DNA from: Neocallimastix lanati (nom. inval.)
Lineage: Eukaryota > Neocallimastigomycota > Neocallimastigomycetes > Neocallimastigales > Neocallimastigaceae
DNA: 64,000 nt
Reading direction: 5' to 3'
Assembly (NCBI GenBank): GCA_016946835.1
Contig: JACVTC010000004.1
Span: 1,972,501 to 2,036,500, forward strand
The first letter of the stretch is position 1. The number at the start of each line of letters is the position of its first letter. The notes beneath the pieces were generated by a model. The model saw only the letters and a list, made by a program, of their open reading frames with translations. It was not told where the DNA came from and ran no database searches. The position numbers and the translations under genes were made by a program. Shown one piece after another: positions 1 to 17,970 of this stretch.

Positions 1-78
1 TTAGAGAGAAGAATAAATAAAATTTTAACCAATTTTATTTATTTTTATACTAGTGAAATCGAAATAAATAAATAATTA

Positions 79-4644
<4,566 letters not shown>

Positions 4645-5572
4645 ATTAGTAAAAAAAAATTATTTAAAATTAAATAATAAGAAAATTTTTACAAAAATAA
4701 AATAATATATATATATATATAATAGAATAAAAATTATTAAAGTTGAACATAAATAATTAACGGATTATGTACGAAATTTAGTTACAATAATAATACTAAT
4801 AGTTTAAAATTTTATTATCAATATTTAATCAATCATCCTATTAATGTAACATCCAAAATTAATAGATATTATAATTTAAATCTAAAGTATTATATATTAA
4901 AAAAATTTAAAATAAAAATTTTGAAAAGTATGACTTTATATATGTATTTTATAATAAGAACATATAATAATATTAAAGTTTAGTTTAAAAAAATTAATAG
5001 TAATTTAGAAAATATTCGTATTTTCAATAAAAAATATATATTACATGAAAAAGAGTTATAATTTTAATAAAAATGACAAAATAGATATTGAAAATATATT
5101 ATTAAAAATGGTAATAAGATCATTTCTAATATTATAGCAATATTAAAATTCATATTAATAGACAATAACAAATTAATAGTAAAAATTGATTTATTGATTT
5201 ATTTTAATGATGATAGTTCAATAAATAGAATTTTTAATGAATATAGTAAAAAGAGGAAAAAAAGAAAAATAATGAAGTATCTAAAAAAGGAAAATGATTT
5301 GTTATTCATCATACTACCTTTTATATGATATAATGGGAAGTTATGTAATTTCTAATTATACTGTTCATTAAAATGTAGTAATTATTTTTATGTTGAGTTA
5401 AATGATGGTATAATAAAAATTATTATGCAATTAAAATATGCATATATTGTTATTTGAAATTATATATTTAAATTATGTAAATTTTTATTACACATTTTTT
5501 ATTGTTAATTTTAATAAATTGTGTTTGCTTATTATATTAGTAAAAATCATTGGATAAAAACAATAATTGTTG

Positions 5573-6036
5573 GGTTCGCTGAGTTGGCTCAATCGGTTAA
5601 GAACAATACAGGTTACTGTAGAATTCTTGGTTCGATTCACAACACAGCCATATAACATGCTTCAAGATTTCTATCCTGGGATATTATAAAACTACAATGA
5701 TATCTAAAAGATTTTCCTTGAGAGTATATTGGACCCAACCCCAGCGATACTACGCTATATCTTAATTATAGGCACTGATGATATTATGTCCTCACGCCAA
5801 TGATTACATTTACTAGAGGGGTGAATAGTTCCCATTCCGATGCTCGTGATCAATAGAGATATATGTAGGAATGTTGGGGAATACAGCCCCAGGAAGACTT
5901 GTAAAAACGTATGGAGGGGCGACGCTATATTATTATGCCAGTAAATATTATACTTAATAGTTATATCTATTATGATCATAATGGGAGATGAGTACTCATT
6001 TTGTGTGTCTAAGTTATTTTAGAGAAAAAAGTTAAT
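5573..6036 (+). mobile_element. Probable tRNA-derived SINE
   Basis: An island of unusually high G+C begins with a tRNA-like head. It contains an A-box-like TGGCTCAATCGG (5584-5595) and a B-box-like GGTTCGATTCA (5629-5639), spaced as in a tRNA gene. The T and anticodon arms do not fold well, so it is not a working tRNA. A ~350-nt body without a coding frame follows, ending in a T/A-rich tail. The 10-mer ATAATTGTTG flanks the element at 5563-5572 and 6037-6046 and is the likely target duplication. Only one copy is in this window, so the SINE assignment is inference. Confidence 0.6.
5584..5639 (+). promoter_or_regulatory. Internal RNA polymerase III promoter (A and B boxes)
   Basis: The A-box match differs from the tRNA consensus mainly at one base (AAT for AGT), and the B-box match differs at the last base. 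The distance between them is that of a tRNA gene. Confidence 0.55.
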
Positions 6037-7355
6037 ATAATTGTTGAAAAGATGAAAAAGTTTATTAAATATAATTAAAAAATTAATGATGAAAAAAATT
6101 AATATATTATAATTAATATAAAAATAGAAGAGAAATAGAATTTATTAATAATTTATTATTTTTTTATTTATCTATTTTTTTATTTATTTATTTTTTGTTG
6201 CTTTATTATTTTTATTTTATTATAAATACCTTATTGATATATATATATATATATATATAACAATATATACTAAATCGATTTATAAAAGATATAAATTCAT
6301 AAAAGATATATAATATATTGAAATTTAAATATTAATGATGAAAATTTAATATTAATATAAATAATATTTATAAAAATTTGTTATTACCATTATTATTTTA
6401 ATTTTATTTTAAATTTTATATTGAACCAAAAGTAAAGCACTATCATTGAAACACGTAAACAATTAAATTTAATTAATTGCTTAATCCATATTTTTAACTA
6501 TATAAATAATGTATAAAGTAGTTATTTATAATTACTGACTATCCTATTTATATATAGGTTTTGTTTTAAATTCATAATTTAAATATATTTGTAAAATAAT
6601 TATTAAAAATTAGAAGTTCATAAAAATATTATTTATATATTTACTTTAATAATGTATTAAATTATTAAAGTATATTATATATATATATTGTAAATAAAAA
6701 TGTGAAATTTATATATGCATATAATATATATATATAAACATTAATATATTATATTTAATAAATGAAATATATATTCATTTATTAAATGTAATATGTATAT
6801 AAATAATATTTTATTATTTTTTTTTTATTAATTTTTTTTTTATTTTTATTTTTTATATATATATTTAATTATTGTTATTATTATTATTATCATTTTTTTT
6901 TATTTTTATTTTAATTTTTATTTTTATTTTTATTTTTTTTTTATAATCTTCTTTATTCAAAGTTGTAATAAAGCAAATAAATCTTAATATAAATTTTATT
7001 CAATAAAGAGATTTGTACTTTTTAGGAAATATAAGGGAATTAAAAATTAATTAATAATATAATATCATTTTGATTAAAATTTATTTTAATTTTATATTAT
7101 TTAAAGAAAAGTAACTCATTAAAAGTTTCAATTTATGAAGACCTATTATAATTTTAATATAATTTGAATTTGATCTTTTAATTCCTTATACTTGTAAAAT
7201 TTAAAATAGCAAATTTAAATTTATTTTATATTTACTATTTTATATATATATTATTTTTATTTGATAATATCTTCTTTTTAATAGACCATAATTATATTAT
7301 TATCAAAAAGATATAGATTAGAAAAAAAAAAAGGAAAAAGAAAAAGAAAAAGATA

Positions 7356-10300
7356 ATGTTTGGATCATCAACTTTTGGAAACAATGCCCAATCAAGTTTT
7401 GGAAATACCAATAATGGTAATATTAAATTTTAAATATCTAAAATATATATTAAATCGTGTAATATTAAAAATAAAAGCTTTTATTTTGATTAATTGAAAT
7501 AATTTAAATTGAAAACAAATTATTGCTGCTATTTAAAATTACTTAATAATTTATTAGGTTTTGGTTCATCTACTTTTGGGAATACTGGTTTTGGAAATAA
7601 CCAGCAAAATAATACAATGAGTTTTGGAGGTGGTGCTTTTGGAAATAATCAAAATTCTGCTTTTGGTTCATCAAATAATGCATTTGGAAATAAATCGTTT
7701 GGTCAAAGTAATTCTATGTTTGGAAATAATAATCAAAGTTCTTTTGGATTTGGCTCAAATAACAGTAATATTTTATATATGAAGATAAATTTTTTTTTAT
7801 ATTATACATATAAATTTTTTTTAAATTTGTATATTCTTTATTAAATAATGAAAAATATATATATTATATATATTTATTTAAAAGATAATACATCAACATT
7901 TGGCACTAATAATACATTTGGTACAAAGTCTTTTGGAATGGGGAATGGTTCCACATTTGGTGGAAATACAGGTGGTTTTGGCTCGCAAAACAATACAGGC
8001 TTTGGGTTTAATTCTAGTATGACTCAAAATCAAGGTACTGGTAATCCGCCATATTCAGTTCATTCCGAAAAAGAACCAAATATGACCCAAATGAGTAACT
8101 TTCATAGTATTACGGCAATGCCACAATATACGAACTTTTCTTTTGAAGTAAGTTTACAAAATTTATATATTTGTAATTAGTGAATATATAAATAGTAAAA
8201 TTAATATTATTTTTATTTCATAGGAATTACGTTTAAAAGATTATCAAATGAATAAAAAGTTTCCACAAGGAGGATTTTCAAATACTAATACATTTGGAAG
8301 TAGTAGTTTTGGAATGAACTCTAATAATCAAGGTATATACATATATACATATTTATTAAGAGTTGTAATATTAGAAATAAATTAATTAATATATATTTAA
8401 AATATATTTATAGCATTTGGTCAAAAGTCTGCATTTGGAAACACAACAAGTAGTTTTGGCCAAAATAATATGAATTCTTTTGGATCAAGTAATAATGGGT
8501 TTGGTTCAAACAATAATGCTTTTGGAACTAATAATAATGCTTTTGGTTCAAATAATAATACTGGAACTAGCTTATTTGGTTCAAATCAAAATAATGCATT
8601 TGGTCAAATGAATAATAATTCAGCATTTGGTAGTTCATTAAAGTCAACAAACTCAGGATTTGGATTTGGTAATAATACCGGTTTTGGATCTAATAATAAT
8701 GCTACTTCCGCATTTGGAAATAATAATAATAATTCAACTGGTTTTAGTTTCGGAACACAAAATAATAATACTGGTGCATTTGGTAATACAAATAACGCTT
8801 TTGGAATGAAATCAACAAATAATACAGGAACTTCTGGTTTTGGTTTTGGTTCAAATCAAAATAATAATTCATTATCCATAAATAAACCAACAAACTCGAC
8901 TGGCTTATTTTCCTCATTTGGTAATAATAATAATAATAGTTCAACAAGTTTGTTTGGAAATACTCAAAATAACAACTCGACTAGTTTATTTGGTAATAAT
9001 AATACTAACACAGGCGGTTTATTTGGAAATAAATCAACTCTCGGAGGTGGCTTTAATATAAATAAACCAGCAACTTCAACATTAAATACAACAAATAAGC
9101 CTTTGTTTTCATTTAGTAATACTGGAACAAATAATACTGGTTTTGGTAATCAAAGTACATCTTTATTCCAAAATAAGCCCATTACAACAGGCTTTTCATC
9201 ATTAAATACAGCTAAACCAGTTACGGGAAGTCTCTTTGGTTCAACTAATACCACGTTAGGTGGAATGAATACAGGATTAAATCAAGCCCCACTTCAAGCA
9301 GCTATTGATCAAGCACCATATGGAATTAATCCATTATTTGAATCATCAACAACTTCAAGTACATTAGGTGCTTCTACAACTGAAGTTTCAGATTCATCAA
9401 AAATAAAGAAATCAATTAGCTCTTCGCAATATAAAACTACGCCAAAGGATACAACAAAAATTAAACTTCAGGGATTCTCTGCTCCGTCACCTGGTTTGAA
9501 ACCAGAATTAAGTAGAAAGGCTTTATTTGGTGGTAAGAGTATTGATGATCCTCTATTAACAAATAAACTTGTAACAAGAAAAAGTATTAAAAAATTAATT
9601 ATTACAAAAGACGATGATAAAAATGGAAATATTAAGTTTAATTCTTCATCATCTATTCAAAAAGAAAATAAAAAGATAAACTTTAATGACAATCTTGAAA
9701 TTAGTGCTTCAAATAGCAAACAAAAATTAGCTGTTACCCCATTTACAGTAAATAAAAATACTACTAATATTATAAAACCTGGTATTTTTTTAACTCTAAA
9801 TGGAAAGTTATCTAATGAAACTAAGGTAATAACAAAGGATGAAGCTGAAGAAACAAAATCATCATACATAAATGATTATATTGTTTCACCTTCACTCTCA
9901 GAAATGAATCGTATGTCTAATGATGAATTAAGGCATATTAAGAATTTAATTGTTACTTATCCAGGGGTTGGCTCCGTTCATTTCTTAGAACCAGTTGATT
10001 TGATTTCAGCATCACCAACTCATGATCGTAATGGCATTGTTAAGATATTTGGTAGTGTTATTATTATTGAACCTAAAGTATGTACTGTTTATCCAGGAGA
10101 AGAAAATAAACCACCAGTTGGTCAAGGATTAAATGTTCCAGCACATATTGAATTATTAAAGTGTTGGACTATGGATAAAACAACACAAAAGCCAATTGTT
10201 GATGTTGAGCATCCAAGATTTAAGAGACATATGAAGAAGTTAAAAACAATGCCAGATACTGAGTTTATTTCATTTGATATAGAGACTGGTTGTTGGTCAT

Positions 10301-13300
10301 TTAATGTTGAACATTTTAGTAGATATGGTTTATTTAATGAAGAAGAAGAGGAAGAAGCTGAAGTTGAAAAAAATGATACCAAGTTTTGTAAAATTCGTCA
10401 AAATAGTACTGATGAATCACGCTGTGGAGTTTATGAAGTAGTAAGTGTTGACATTTCTTCAGATGAAGATGATGAAAATTCTAATACTGGAGCAAAAAAA
10501 CATGAAAACAAAGAATTATTAAAGAAACTTGTTTCTGGAGAATTAGAATTATTAGCTGAAGAAGTTTATCATAGTACATCCGAAAGTTCCAATAATGAGG
10601 CAAGTAGTGAAGAAGAGAATTCTGAAAAAATGATATTTCAAAGTAATGATAAAAAGGAATTTGAATCTGAAAAAAAATCTGATAATCACAAGATTAAAGG
10701 TAAATTAAAGGAAAATGAGAATTTAAAAGAACAAAATTTAAAACATAAAGAAGAAATCATTTCAGGTAAAAGAAAACATAATTCTAAATATGAAGGATCA
10801 TTTAAATCTGATGATGATCATCCAATAAAAAAGCTTAAATCGAAGAGTTTAAATACTAATCCCTTTTCTCAAAAGGTTAGCTAAATATAGTAAAATTTTA
10901 ATTAATACTTTTTTATATTTATAGTTCATCTTGTTATTATTATTATTATTATGAAATATTTTTATTAAAATATTATTTAAATTTTAAGTATATTTATATA
11001 AATAAAATTTTTTTTGATATGAAATTAATTAATATATATAGTTAAATACAATGTTTAAAGCAAAGATATATATATATATATATATTTTTTTTTTTTAATT
11101 TCTTTTACTTTTTATGATTTTAAATTTATTATATTCAATAAATAAAAGTTAAATATGAAATATATATATCAAAATATAAAATGTTACTGTTATTAGATCA
11201 ATTGTTAATAATAATAACAAAGTTAAGATATAAAGCACTAAAATAATAATATGTTGAATAAATAATATAATTATTTTTAGAAATAAAAAAGTAAAAGATT
11301 AAGAGATATAAAATATATTTTTAGTATTATTTTGTGTTTAAAATTATAATTCTATCTTAACTTTGATTTAAATTTATTATGTTTTATACCTAATTTAAAA
11401 TAAATACATATTTAAATAATTATATATATTTGTTTACATAATATTTATCAAAATATATATTATTACTCTTTTAAATTATTATATATTATTTTAGGAAAAT
11501 GAATCAAATATCAATAATGTCATTGAACATACTGAAAGCGTATCATTTAATCACGAAAAAAATTATAAAAATATAGGATTAGCACTTTCCCGTAGCTTTA
11601 GAGTTGGATGGGGTCCTGGTGGTATATTAATTACTAAATTACCAAATATTGTAAAAAATACATCTGATGGAAATATTGTTGCAATGGAAAAAATTGTTAT
11701 TCACCGTTTAAATTTATTTGATGAAGCTAATGATCTAAAGATTAAAGAACAACATCGAATAACTCTTCAGAATCAATTTAATAACGCGAAGATTGTGAAT
11801 GAATCAGAAATTAAAGACAATGTATTTCAAAAGAATGATAAAAATAGTATCATTGAAAATATTCCAAGAGTTGAACTTTCACCAAAAATATCATTTGAAT
11901 CATTCATCGACATAATAAGTTCCCAAAAGAAAAACATATTTAGTCGAAATGAGATAATGATTTGGAAACTCTGTGAGGCTCTTTTTGATCCAATATTAAT
12001 TAATATGTCAGAAAATGATGAATTAATAGAAAAAGTTCTTGATGAAAGTAAGAATGAATACTTTTCTAAAATGTATAAAAAAGAGCGAATTAATCAATGG
12101 CTTGAAGAATTTTTACAAGATGAAATTGAACAAAATATTATTACTTTAAAAAAAAAAATAAAATCAACAAAAGATAAAGTTAAATTAAAAGAATTGAATA
12201 ATGAAATTATTTTCAATCTTCTTTCTGGAAGAAAATTATCAAAAGCTTGTAAAGAAATCATTAAACAAGGTGATTATAGATTAGCTACTATAATTGCACA
12301 ATGTGGTAGCTGTTTTGAAGGTTCTGAATCTGTTTCTTATGGTAAAGGTGTTCCTGGTTCTGGTGTAATGGATAACTATACACAAAATTTAATAAATCAA
12401 CAAATTGCTCTCTGGGAAAATGAAGTAAATGAAAATAACTTTAAGTCAAACTATATCAATCTTTGGAAATTAATTGGTGGTCAAATTGATGAAGTCTGTT
12501 ATGGTTTAAATAGCTGGAAAAGGACTTTTGCGCTTTTTGTATGGTTCGCCGATGGTGGTATGGATGAAATTAAAGAATCATTAGCAAAATATGACCAAAT
12601 TTTAGAAAGTCAAAGAAAACAAAATATTGTTCGTAAAGAGGATTTAATTTCAGAACCATTACCATCTTATTTTGAAAAACATTTATATAATGAGGGTAAT
12701 AACAAGTCACCAGATGAAGAAAACAATAATTTATTTGAATATTTTGATATGAAAAAGAAACCAAAACATTTTGATATTATATATCATTTACTTAAATATT
12801 ATGTTGATCGTTCCTATTCCAAAAGTAAAATTTTGTCACCACAAAATATATCAAGTGATATGCTTGATTATCGTATTCCATGGTTAATTAATTCTGTATT
12901 GACTAAATCTATATTATTTTCTGAAGAGGATAGAAAAATTCAAGATAAATTAACTATATCTCTCGCATTTCAATTAGAAAATCTTGGAATGTGGGACTGG
13001 GCATGCTATGTATGTTTATTCATTACAGATAAAAATTGTCGTGAAATCGCAATTAAGAATTTATTATACACATATTTTCCAGTCAATAATCATAGTGGAA
13101 GTGTTTACCAAGAATTATATCCAACTAAAACATCTAATATTGATAATAATGATACTGACGGCGCTTCTGAAATCAATGGAACATGCTCTAATAATGATGA
13201 TGAAAATAAAAATGAAAATGAAAAAAGTAATAGTACAGACTTTACTGAAGATAATTCAAAAAATAATTTAAAAGACAATGAATTATGGTCTTTCTTAGTG

Positions 13301-13988
13301 GATGAATTAAAAATCCCAAAAATATGGATTCATGAAGCTAGAATTATGAAAGCTCGGTATAATCATGATGTTATTTTAGAAGCTATTTATTTGATTGATG
13401 CCAAATGTTGGAATAAAGTTCATAATCTTGTCATTAATGAAATTCTCCCAGAAGCTATTATTAATAATGACACCACATTTGCTTTAAATATTTTAAAGAA
13501 AATCGATAAAGAAAAGGTTAAAGATTGGAAGAATGGTGGTGAATTATTCCTTAACTATCTAGAAATAATTAAGCATTCCAGTGATAAAATATTTAATATA
13601 GTTAATACCAAAGAACTGTTAGAAAAATTAAATAATAATCAAAAATCTATTCAAAAGCAGCTAAATATAATGAAAAAGACATCAACAACCTATGATATTT
13701 TATTAAAGCGTAAGATTTGTTTGAGCTCAATGTGCAAGGAACTTATTAAATATATTGCTGATCATGAAACAAATAAGGTAAAGAAAAATATATTTAAATA
13801 CTTATTAAATTAATTATATATTTATATATAATAAAAAAAATTAATATTAAAATTTTATAAAATAAAATTAAAAAAATTAGGAAAACAATAATGAATTAAT
13901 TTTTTCATTTAATATTCCAGAAAATCAAAGATTATACAATGTAAAAAAGATATCAAATGAATGGTTTGATAATGTTATTGCTTTATAA
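7356..13988 (+). CDS. NUP98: Nup98-Nup96 nuclear pore precursor (self-cleaving)
   Basis: Proposed exons are 7356-7416, 7558-7764, 7885-8147, 8224-8332, 8414-10875, 11495-13777 and 13881-13988, with phases matching throughout, giving about 1,830 residues. Residues ~1-400 are FG/GLFG-type repeats that bind transport receptors. Around residues 155-190, split by intron 3, is a GLEBS-like segment (FSFEELRLKDYQ), the Gle2/Rae1-binding site. Residues ~697-852 form the autoproteolytic domain ending in VEHFSRYG. Cleavage is expected between Phe848 and Ser849 (codons 10315-10320), releasing Nup98 and Nup96. The Nup96 part has the N-terminal SFRVGWGPGG motif and an alpha-helical scaffold typical of Nup145C of the Y complex. 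The last small exon restores an in-frame C terminus. Fungal relatives are also called NUP145. The family is certain; the small exons are inferred from frame and splice signals. Confidence 0.93.
10876..11494 (+). other. Long intron between the Nup98 and Nup96 parts
   Basis: This 619-bp phase-0 intron (GTTAGC..TTAG) is much longer than the other introns of the gene (76-141 bp for introns 1-4, 103 bp for intron 6). It lies about 180 codons after the cleavage site. It contains AT-rich simple sequence and no open frame; retaining it would end the protein two codons into the intron. Confidence 0.8.
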
Positions 13989-14639
13989 TTATTCTAAAAG
14001 CAAATAACAAACTATCCTTCATCAATAAAATTCTAAAAATTTTTTTATTTTTTTAAAAAATTATCATTGCTTAATATATATTTCTTTTTATCATTTTAGT
14101 ATCTTTTTTTTTTTTTTTTTTTTTTCCTATTTATTTATTTTTTTTATTAAATGAAAATCTTATTATTAATATTTATATAAATATCAATGAATTATTTTTT
14201 TTTTAAGTATTTGTAATTATTATTAAATATATTATATTAATATAATATATATATAAAAGTTTTAGTAATATTTAATGATGTAAAATTAATTAAATATAAA
14301 AATAAAATTTATTAGATTTTTTTAAAAAATTTTTATTATTGTTACTATTACTATTACTATTATTGTTGTTGTATTATTTTGAATTATAATTTATTTATTT
14401 CTTATAAAGATATATAATATTTCCAAATTTTATATATATAAAAATATTAATAAAGTTAAAGATATAAATATAAAAGTTATTAATAGAAATTATGCCCCCT
14501 CAGGGATGTATCTCTTTCTATAGGGAAGATCATCTTAAATTCTGTGATACCAGAGGTTATGGTAAAAATCTAAGCATCGCTCAATGGTTGTTTCTATTTA
14601 CATTTATAAACAATAAAATAAATAAAAAAATAAATTGTT
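13989..14639. other. Intergenic AT-rich region with a G+C-richer island
   Basis: This region is mostly poly-T and AT simple sequence. A ~110-bp island at 14490-14600 stands out; read on the minus strand it contains GAGGGGGCATAATTTC, which resembles the polypurine tract before an LTR in the Ty3 elements further right. It may be a retroelement scrap, but I could not tie it to a named family. Confidence 0.4.
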
Positions 14640-15092
14640 ATCAGCATTTACAAATAAAATATTAAAATAAATGAGTTTTAATTATAATTTGTTTTTTAAA
14701 AGTTATTTTAAAAATAATTAAAATTGAAGTTAAGCTATAAAATTAAATAAATATTAATTATTATAAAAAATAGAAGTAATTTTAAAACTATTTATTTATT
14801 TATAAGATTTTAGATTTTTGTATGTTTATATAATAATTGTTTATAAAAGTTTATATTAAAATTCTTTATTATTTACGAGTTTATTATTTTATTTGTTTAT
14901 TTTAATTATTAATTTATTTTAGTTTTTAATTAAAATAGTTAATGATTAATTAGATTATTATTATTTTTGTTTAATTAATTCTTTCTTTTTTTAGAATGGA
15001 TTTCGGTCTTTAAAGTATTAATTTTTGGGTTAAGTTAAATAAGAATTTGTTATATATTAATTATTTTGATTTTATAATTTCATTATTATTTA
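14640..15092 (-). repeat. LTR remnant next to a dead Ty3 integrase
   Basis: Read on the minus strand this starts TGATAAATAATAATG right after the integrase remnant. It shares a long stretch, including the AACCCAAAAATTAAT and CCATTCTAAAAAAA blocks, with the J LTR at 43335-43760 in the opposite orientation. It is therefore probably the 3' LTR of the same decayed element. Confidence 0.55.
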
Positions 15093-15094
15093 TC

Positions 15095-15490
15095 AATTTC
15101 TCCGCCTTAAGAGTCAACTTCGTCCCTTGAAGTTATATCATTTTCTTGTAGTACATAAGGAAAAACATTTTTTTATGTGAACATTACGTTCGAGAAGTTT
15201 ATCTGTTTGGGAGTTTCTAATACTAAGGTATTAAAATTTTGTTTATTTACTACTTTAAAGGGACTATAAAAATAAGGATCAAGTTTACTGTTTACTTCTT
15301 CCTTTAAGTCTAATCATTACGTAATCGCCGGATTTATAAGTTTTTCTTAAAGCTTTATTGAAACCGATTTGATGCTCCCAATATTTGTATGCATGGTCCG
15401 AGTATTTTGTGGCTTGTTGTATCCATTTTTGATGTATAAGAATCTTCTGAAGATATACTCTTCTTCTGCTTCGTTAGGATCTTTGCATAT
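15095..15490 (-). pseudogene. Ty3 integrase C-terminal remnant
   Basis: The minus-strand translation, with stops and frameshifts, shows the block SGDYVMIRLKGRS followed by KLDPYFYSPFKVVNKQNFNT. This aligns with the GDLVLVRNF..KLEPYFVGPL..KKQFNTVTL C-terminal domain of elements B and G. No upstream catalytic core remains. It is a molecular fossil and not a gene. Confidence 0.7.
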
Positions 15491-15544
15491 GCCTAGAAAT
15501 ATAATTTAAAATAATAATAATAATTTAATATAATTATAATTTAT

Positions 15545-15715
15545 GTTAAAATAATAACTGAATTTCAATTCAATTTCATTTTCAATAATTCAGATATTTG
15601 AATTTCAATATTAATAAATAATAATATATAATAAATATTATTAAATTAACTTTATTAAAATATTTAGGAATTAGTCTAGGCCAACTAATTGACTAAATAT
15701 TATTAACATGGGGAG
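15545..15715 (+). repeat. Dispersed repeat, copy 1
   Basis: The sequence from TGTTAAAATAATAACTGAATT to the block TTAGGAATTAGTCTAGGCCA and the following TAAATATTATTAACAT recurs in the same orientation at 54862-55016. Both copies have the repeated TTCAATTTCAATT motif. It may be a small LTR or a MITE-like element; boundaries are uncertain. Confidence 0.6.
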
Positions 15716-15845
15716 AACGCGTTTCGGAACCACACGTGAATAGATATAAGCCACATGTTTTTGAGATGGCGTATTATATATAAATTTTTTTATATAAATA
15801 AATAATTAAATAATAATTAAATAAATATTTTATTATATAATAATT

Positions 15846-16247
15846 TCATAATTTAATATATATTTGATAATAAAAAATAAAAAAATAAAAAAATAAAAAA
15901 ATAAAATAAAATGATAAAAAATTAATTTTATTTAAATTTTTATAATTATTAAAATTTGGACTATTTAATTTTTTATAAATAAATTCTTTATGAAATTTTT
16001 TATAAATTTTTGATAATAAAAATATTTTCTTAAAATGATTGAAATTTAAATCTGTAAAAATAATTTTGTTGTTGTAATTATAATGTAATTTATATTTCTT
16101 CATAAATTTATTTCCAAGAAATAAAGCAGTAGGAATTTGGTCTGTTACTAAAAATTTTTCCTTAAATGTAATTAAATAGATTGAATTATTTATTGAAATC
16201 TTAGTTTGGAAGTAAAGTTTAAGACCATATTTAGAAAAATTCGTCAT
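15846..16247 (-). pseudogene. Retroviral-type protease remnant
   Basis: This 133-codon minus-strand frame contains LVTDQIPTALFLGNKFMKKY, which resembles the C-terminal half of Ty3 aspartic proteases (the ILG.DWL.K region, seen in element C as GILGRDWLRKHN). The active-site half is missing, and the tail is Lys/Phe/Ile-rich low complexity. It abuts a reverse-transcriptase fragment in the opposite orientation at 16246. Confidence 0.55.
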
Positions 16248-17120
16248 ATTATACTTAGATGATATATTAATTTATTCAAAAACTTTAGATGATCATGTAG
16301 AACATGTTAGAACTGTTTTAAAAACCTTATTAAAGAATAATTTATACGCTAAACCAAAGAAGTGTGAATTCCACAAGTAAAAGGTCGAATTTTTAGGACA
16401 TGTTATTTCTGGAAAAGGAATCGCCACCGATCCAAATAAAATTAAATCAGTAAAAGAATGGCCAACTCCAAAATGTGTTAAAGATATACAACGATTTTTA
16501 GGTTTATGCAATTACTACCGTCGATTTGTTAAGAACTTTGCATTTATAGCTAAACCATTACATAATTTAACAAAGAAAAATGTGAAATTCATCTGGACTA
16601 AAAGCTGTGAAGAAGCCTTTAAGGAATTAAAGCGAAGACTTACTACATCTCCGATCTTGTTACATCCGGACACTCAAAAACCATTTATTGTAGAATGCGA
16701 CGCAAGTAACTTCGCAATTGGTGCAATTTTATCACAAAAAGATGATGAAGGAAAGCTTTATCCTGTTGCATATTATTCTAGAAGTTTAAATAATGCCGAA
16801 CTTAATTATTCAATAACTGAAAAAGAATTATTAGCTATAAACAGTGCATTTTCTACCTGGAGACACTTATTACTCGGAGCTAAGTACCAAGTTACAGTAT
16901 TCACGGATCATAAAAATCTTATTTATACATTAGGAGGAAAAGTTGAAAATCAACGACAACATTGTTGGCATTTATTCTTTCAAGAATATAATTAAAAGGA
17001 CTTAGAAGAAAAACGCCCAGAGAATATTTTAGATAGTAAAAATATTACTACTACTCCATGCTTAATAGGTATTACAAGAACTCTTATTGACAGAACTATT
17101 CAAAAAACTAAAGGAATTGG
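16246..17120 (+). pseudogene. Ty3 reverse transcriptase-RNase H fragment
   Basis: Translation opens at the catalytic YLDD box (16252-16263) and continues through the RT thumb and connection region into RNase H (VECDASNFAIG, TDHKNLIYT). An in-frame TAA interrupts it at 16378-16380. The open part ends at 16993-16995, followed by scraps of the RNase H-integrase linker to ~17120. It lacks the first half of RT and all of integrase. It is closest to element C among the elements here. Confidence 0.8.
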
Positions 17121-17124
17121 ATGA

Positions 17125-17970
17125 AGATATTAAAAATTTTATGAACCCACATGACTATTGTACAAAAAATAATAAGAATTATTAATTAAATTTAATAAAA
17201 GTATTCGAAAGCATTAAATTCAATTTTCAATTTATATCATTATTCAATAAATTAATTATTCAACACGAAAAATTATATATTATCAACGTTATTAATCAAT
17301 AAGACATTTATCATAACGATTTATTTCAAAATTACAGTAAACTTCATAACGAATGTAAATTACATTTCAAAAAATTTTTTCAAAAATTTAATATAGAATT
17401 TAATATTTATTTAATTAAAATACACTTCAATTTTTATTCTAAATTCAACGGGAAAATATTCAAATTTATCAATATAAAAATTTATTCAAATTATTATCTC
17501 ATAAAGAGTTGTAATCACACACAATTATTATTAAATTTTAAACACAATTATAATAATTAAATATCTTATACTCAGTTCATTTATTCTATATTATTTTATC
17601 ATCAACAAAAATATTTTTCATAATATTTTCAAAAAAAAAAAAATTTTTTTATTAATAATTTCATTAAAATTTTTCAAAAATATTATTAATTAAGGTTTGG
17701 AAAAATTAAATTTTTCAATTAAAATTTTTTCCATATATATTACAATACACTCCATAGTATATTAACAAATATAATATTCAATAACAAGTTATTAAGAAAT
17801 ATATCAAGTTTTATAAAGGATTTTATTCAATTCTTTATTTAAAATTAGTTTTAAAATATTCACTTTTACTACCAGAAAATTATTATTTAATTAAAATTAT
17901 TAATTTAAACTTTAAATTATATTAATTTGGTTATTGACAATCGCCTGGAATTCGATTTTCCTTGGGGGAG
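17125..17970. other. AT-rich spacer without recognisable genes
   Basis: I see no coding frame. At the right edge TTGGTTATTGACAATCGCC..ATTCGATTTTCC (17935-17962) echoes a similar stretch inside the adjacent inverted repeat (18030-18066). CTTGGGGGAG (17961-17970), directly before the inverted repeat, looks like a polypurine tract. Confidence 0.4.

Larger units (their letters stand above)
4645..7355. other. Intergenic region between the two host genes
   Basis: This is very A+T-rich sequence with no convincing coding frame. Apart from the probable SINE at 5573-6036 it holds simple AT and T-rich tracts (for example 6800-6950). A purine-rich run of AAAAAG repeats (7322-7352) immediately precedes the Nup98-96 start codon. 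Confidence 0.7.

Noticed and set aside
5573-5655. Functional tRNA gene
   Set aside because: A and B boxes are present but the T arm, anticodon arm and acceptor do not pair, so a SINE head or pseudo-tRNA is more likely.
12984-13271. Overlapping frame within Nup96
   Set aside because: Shadow of the real gene in another frame, without protein-like composition.
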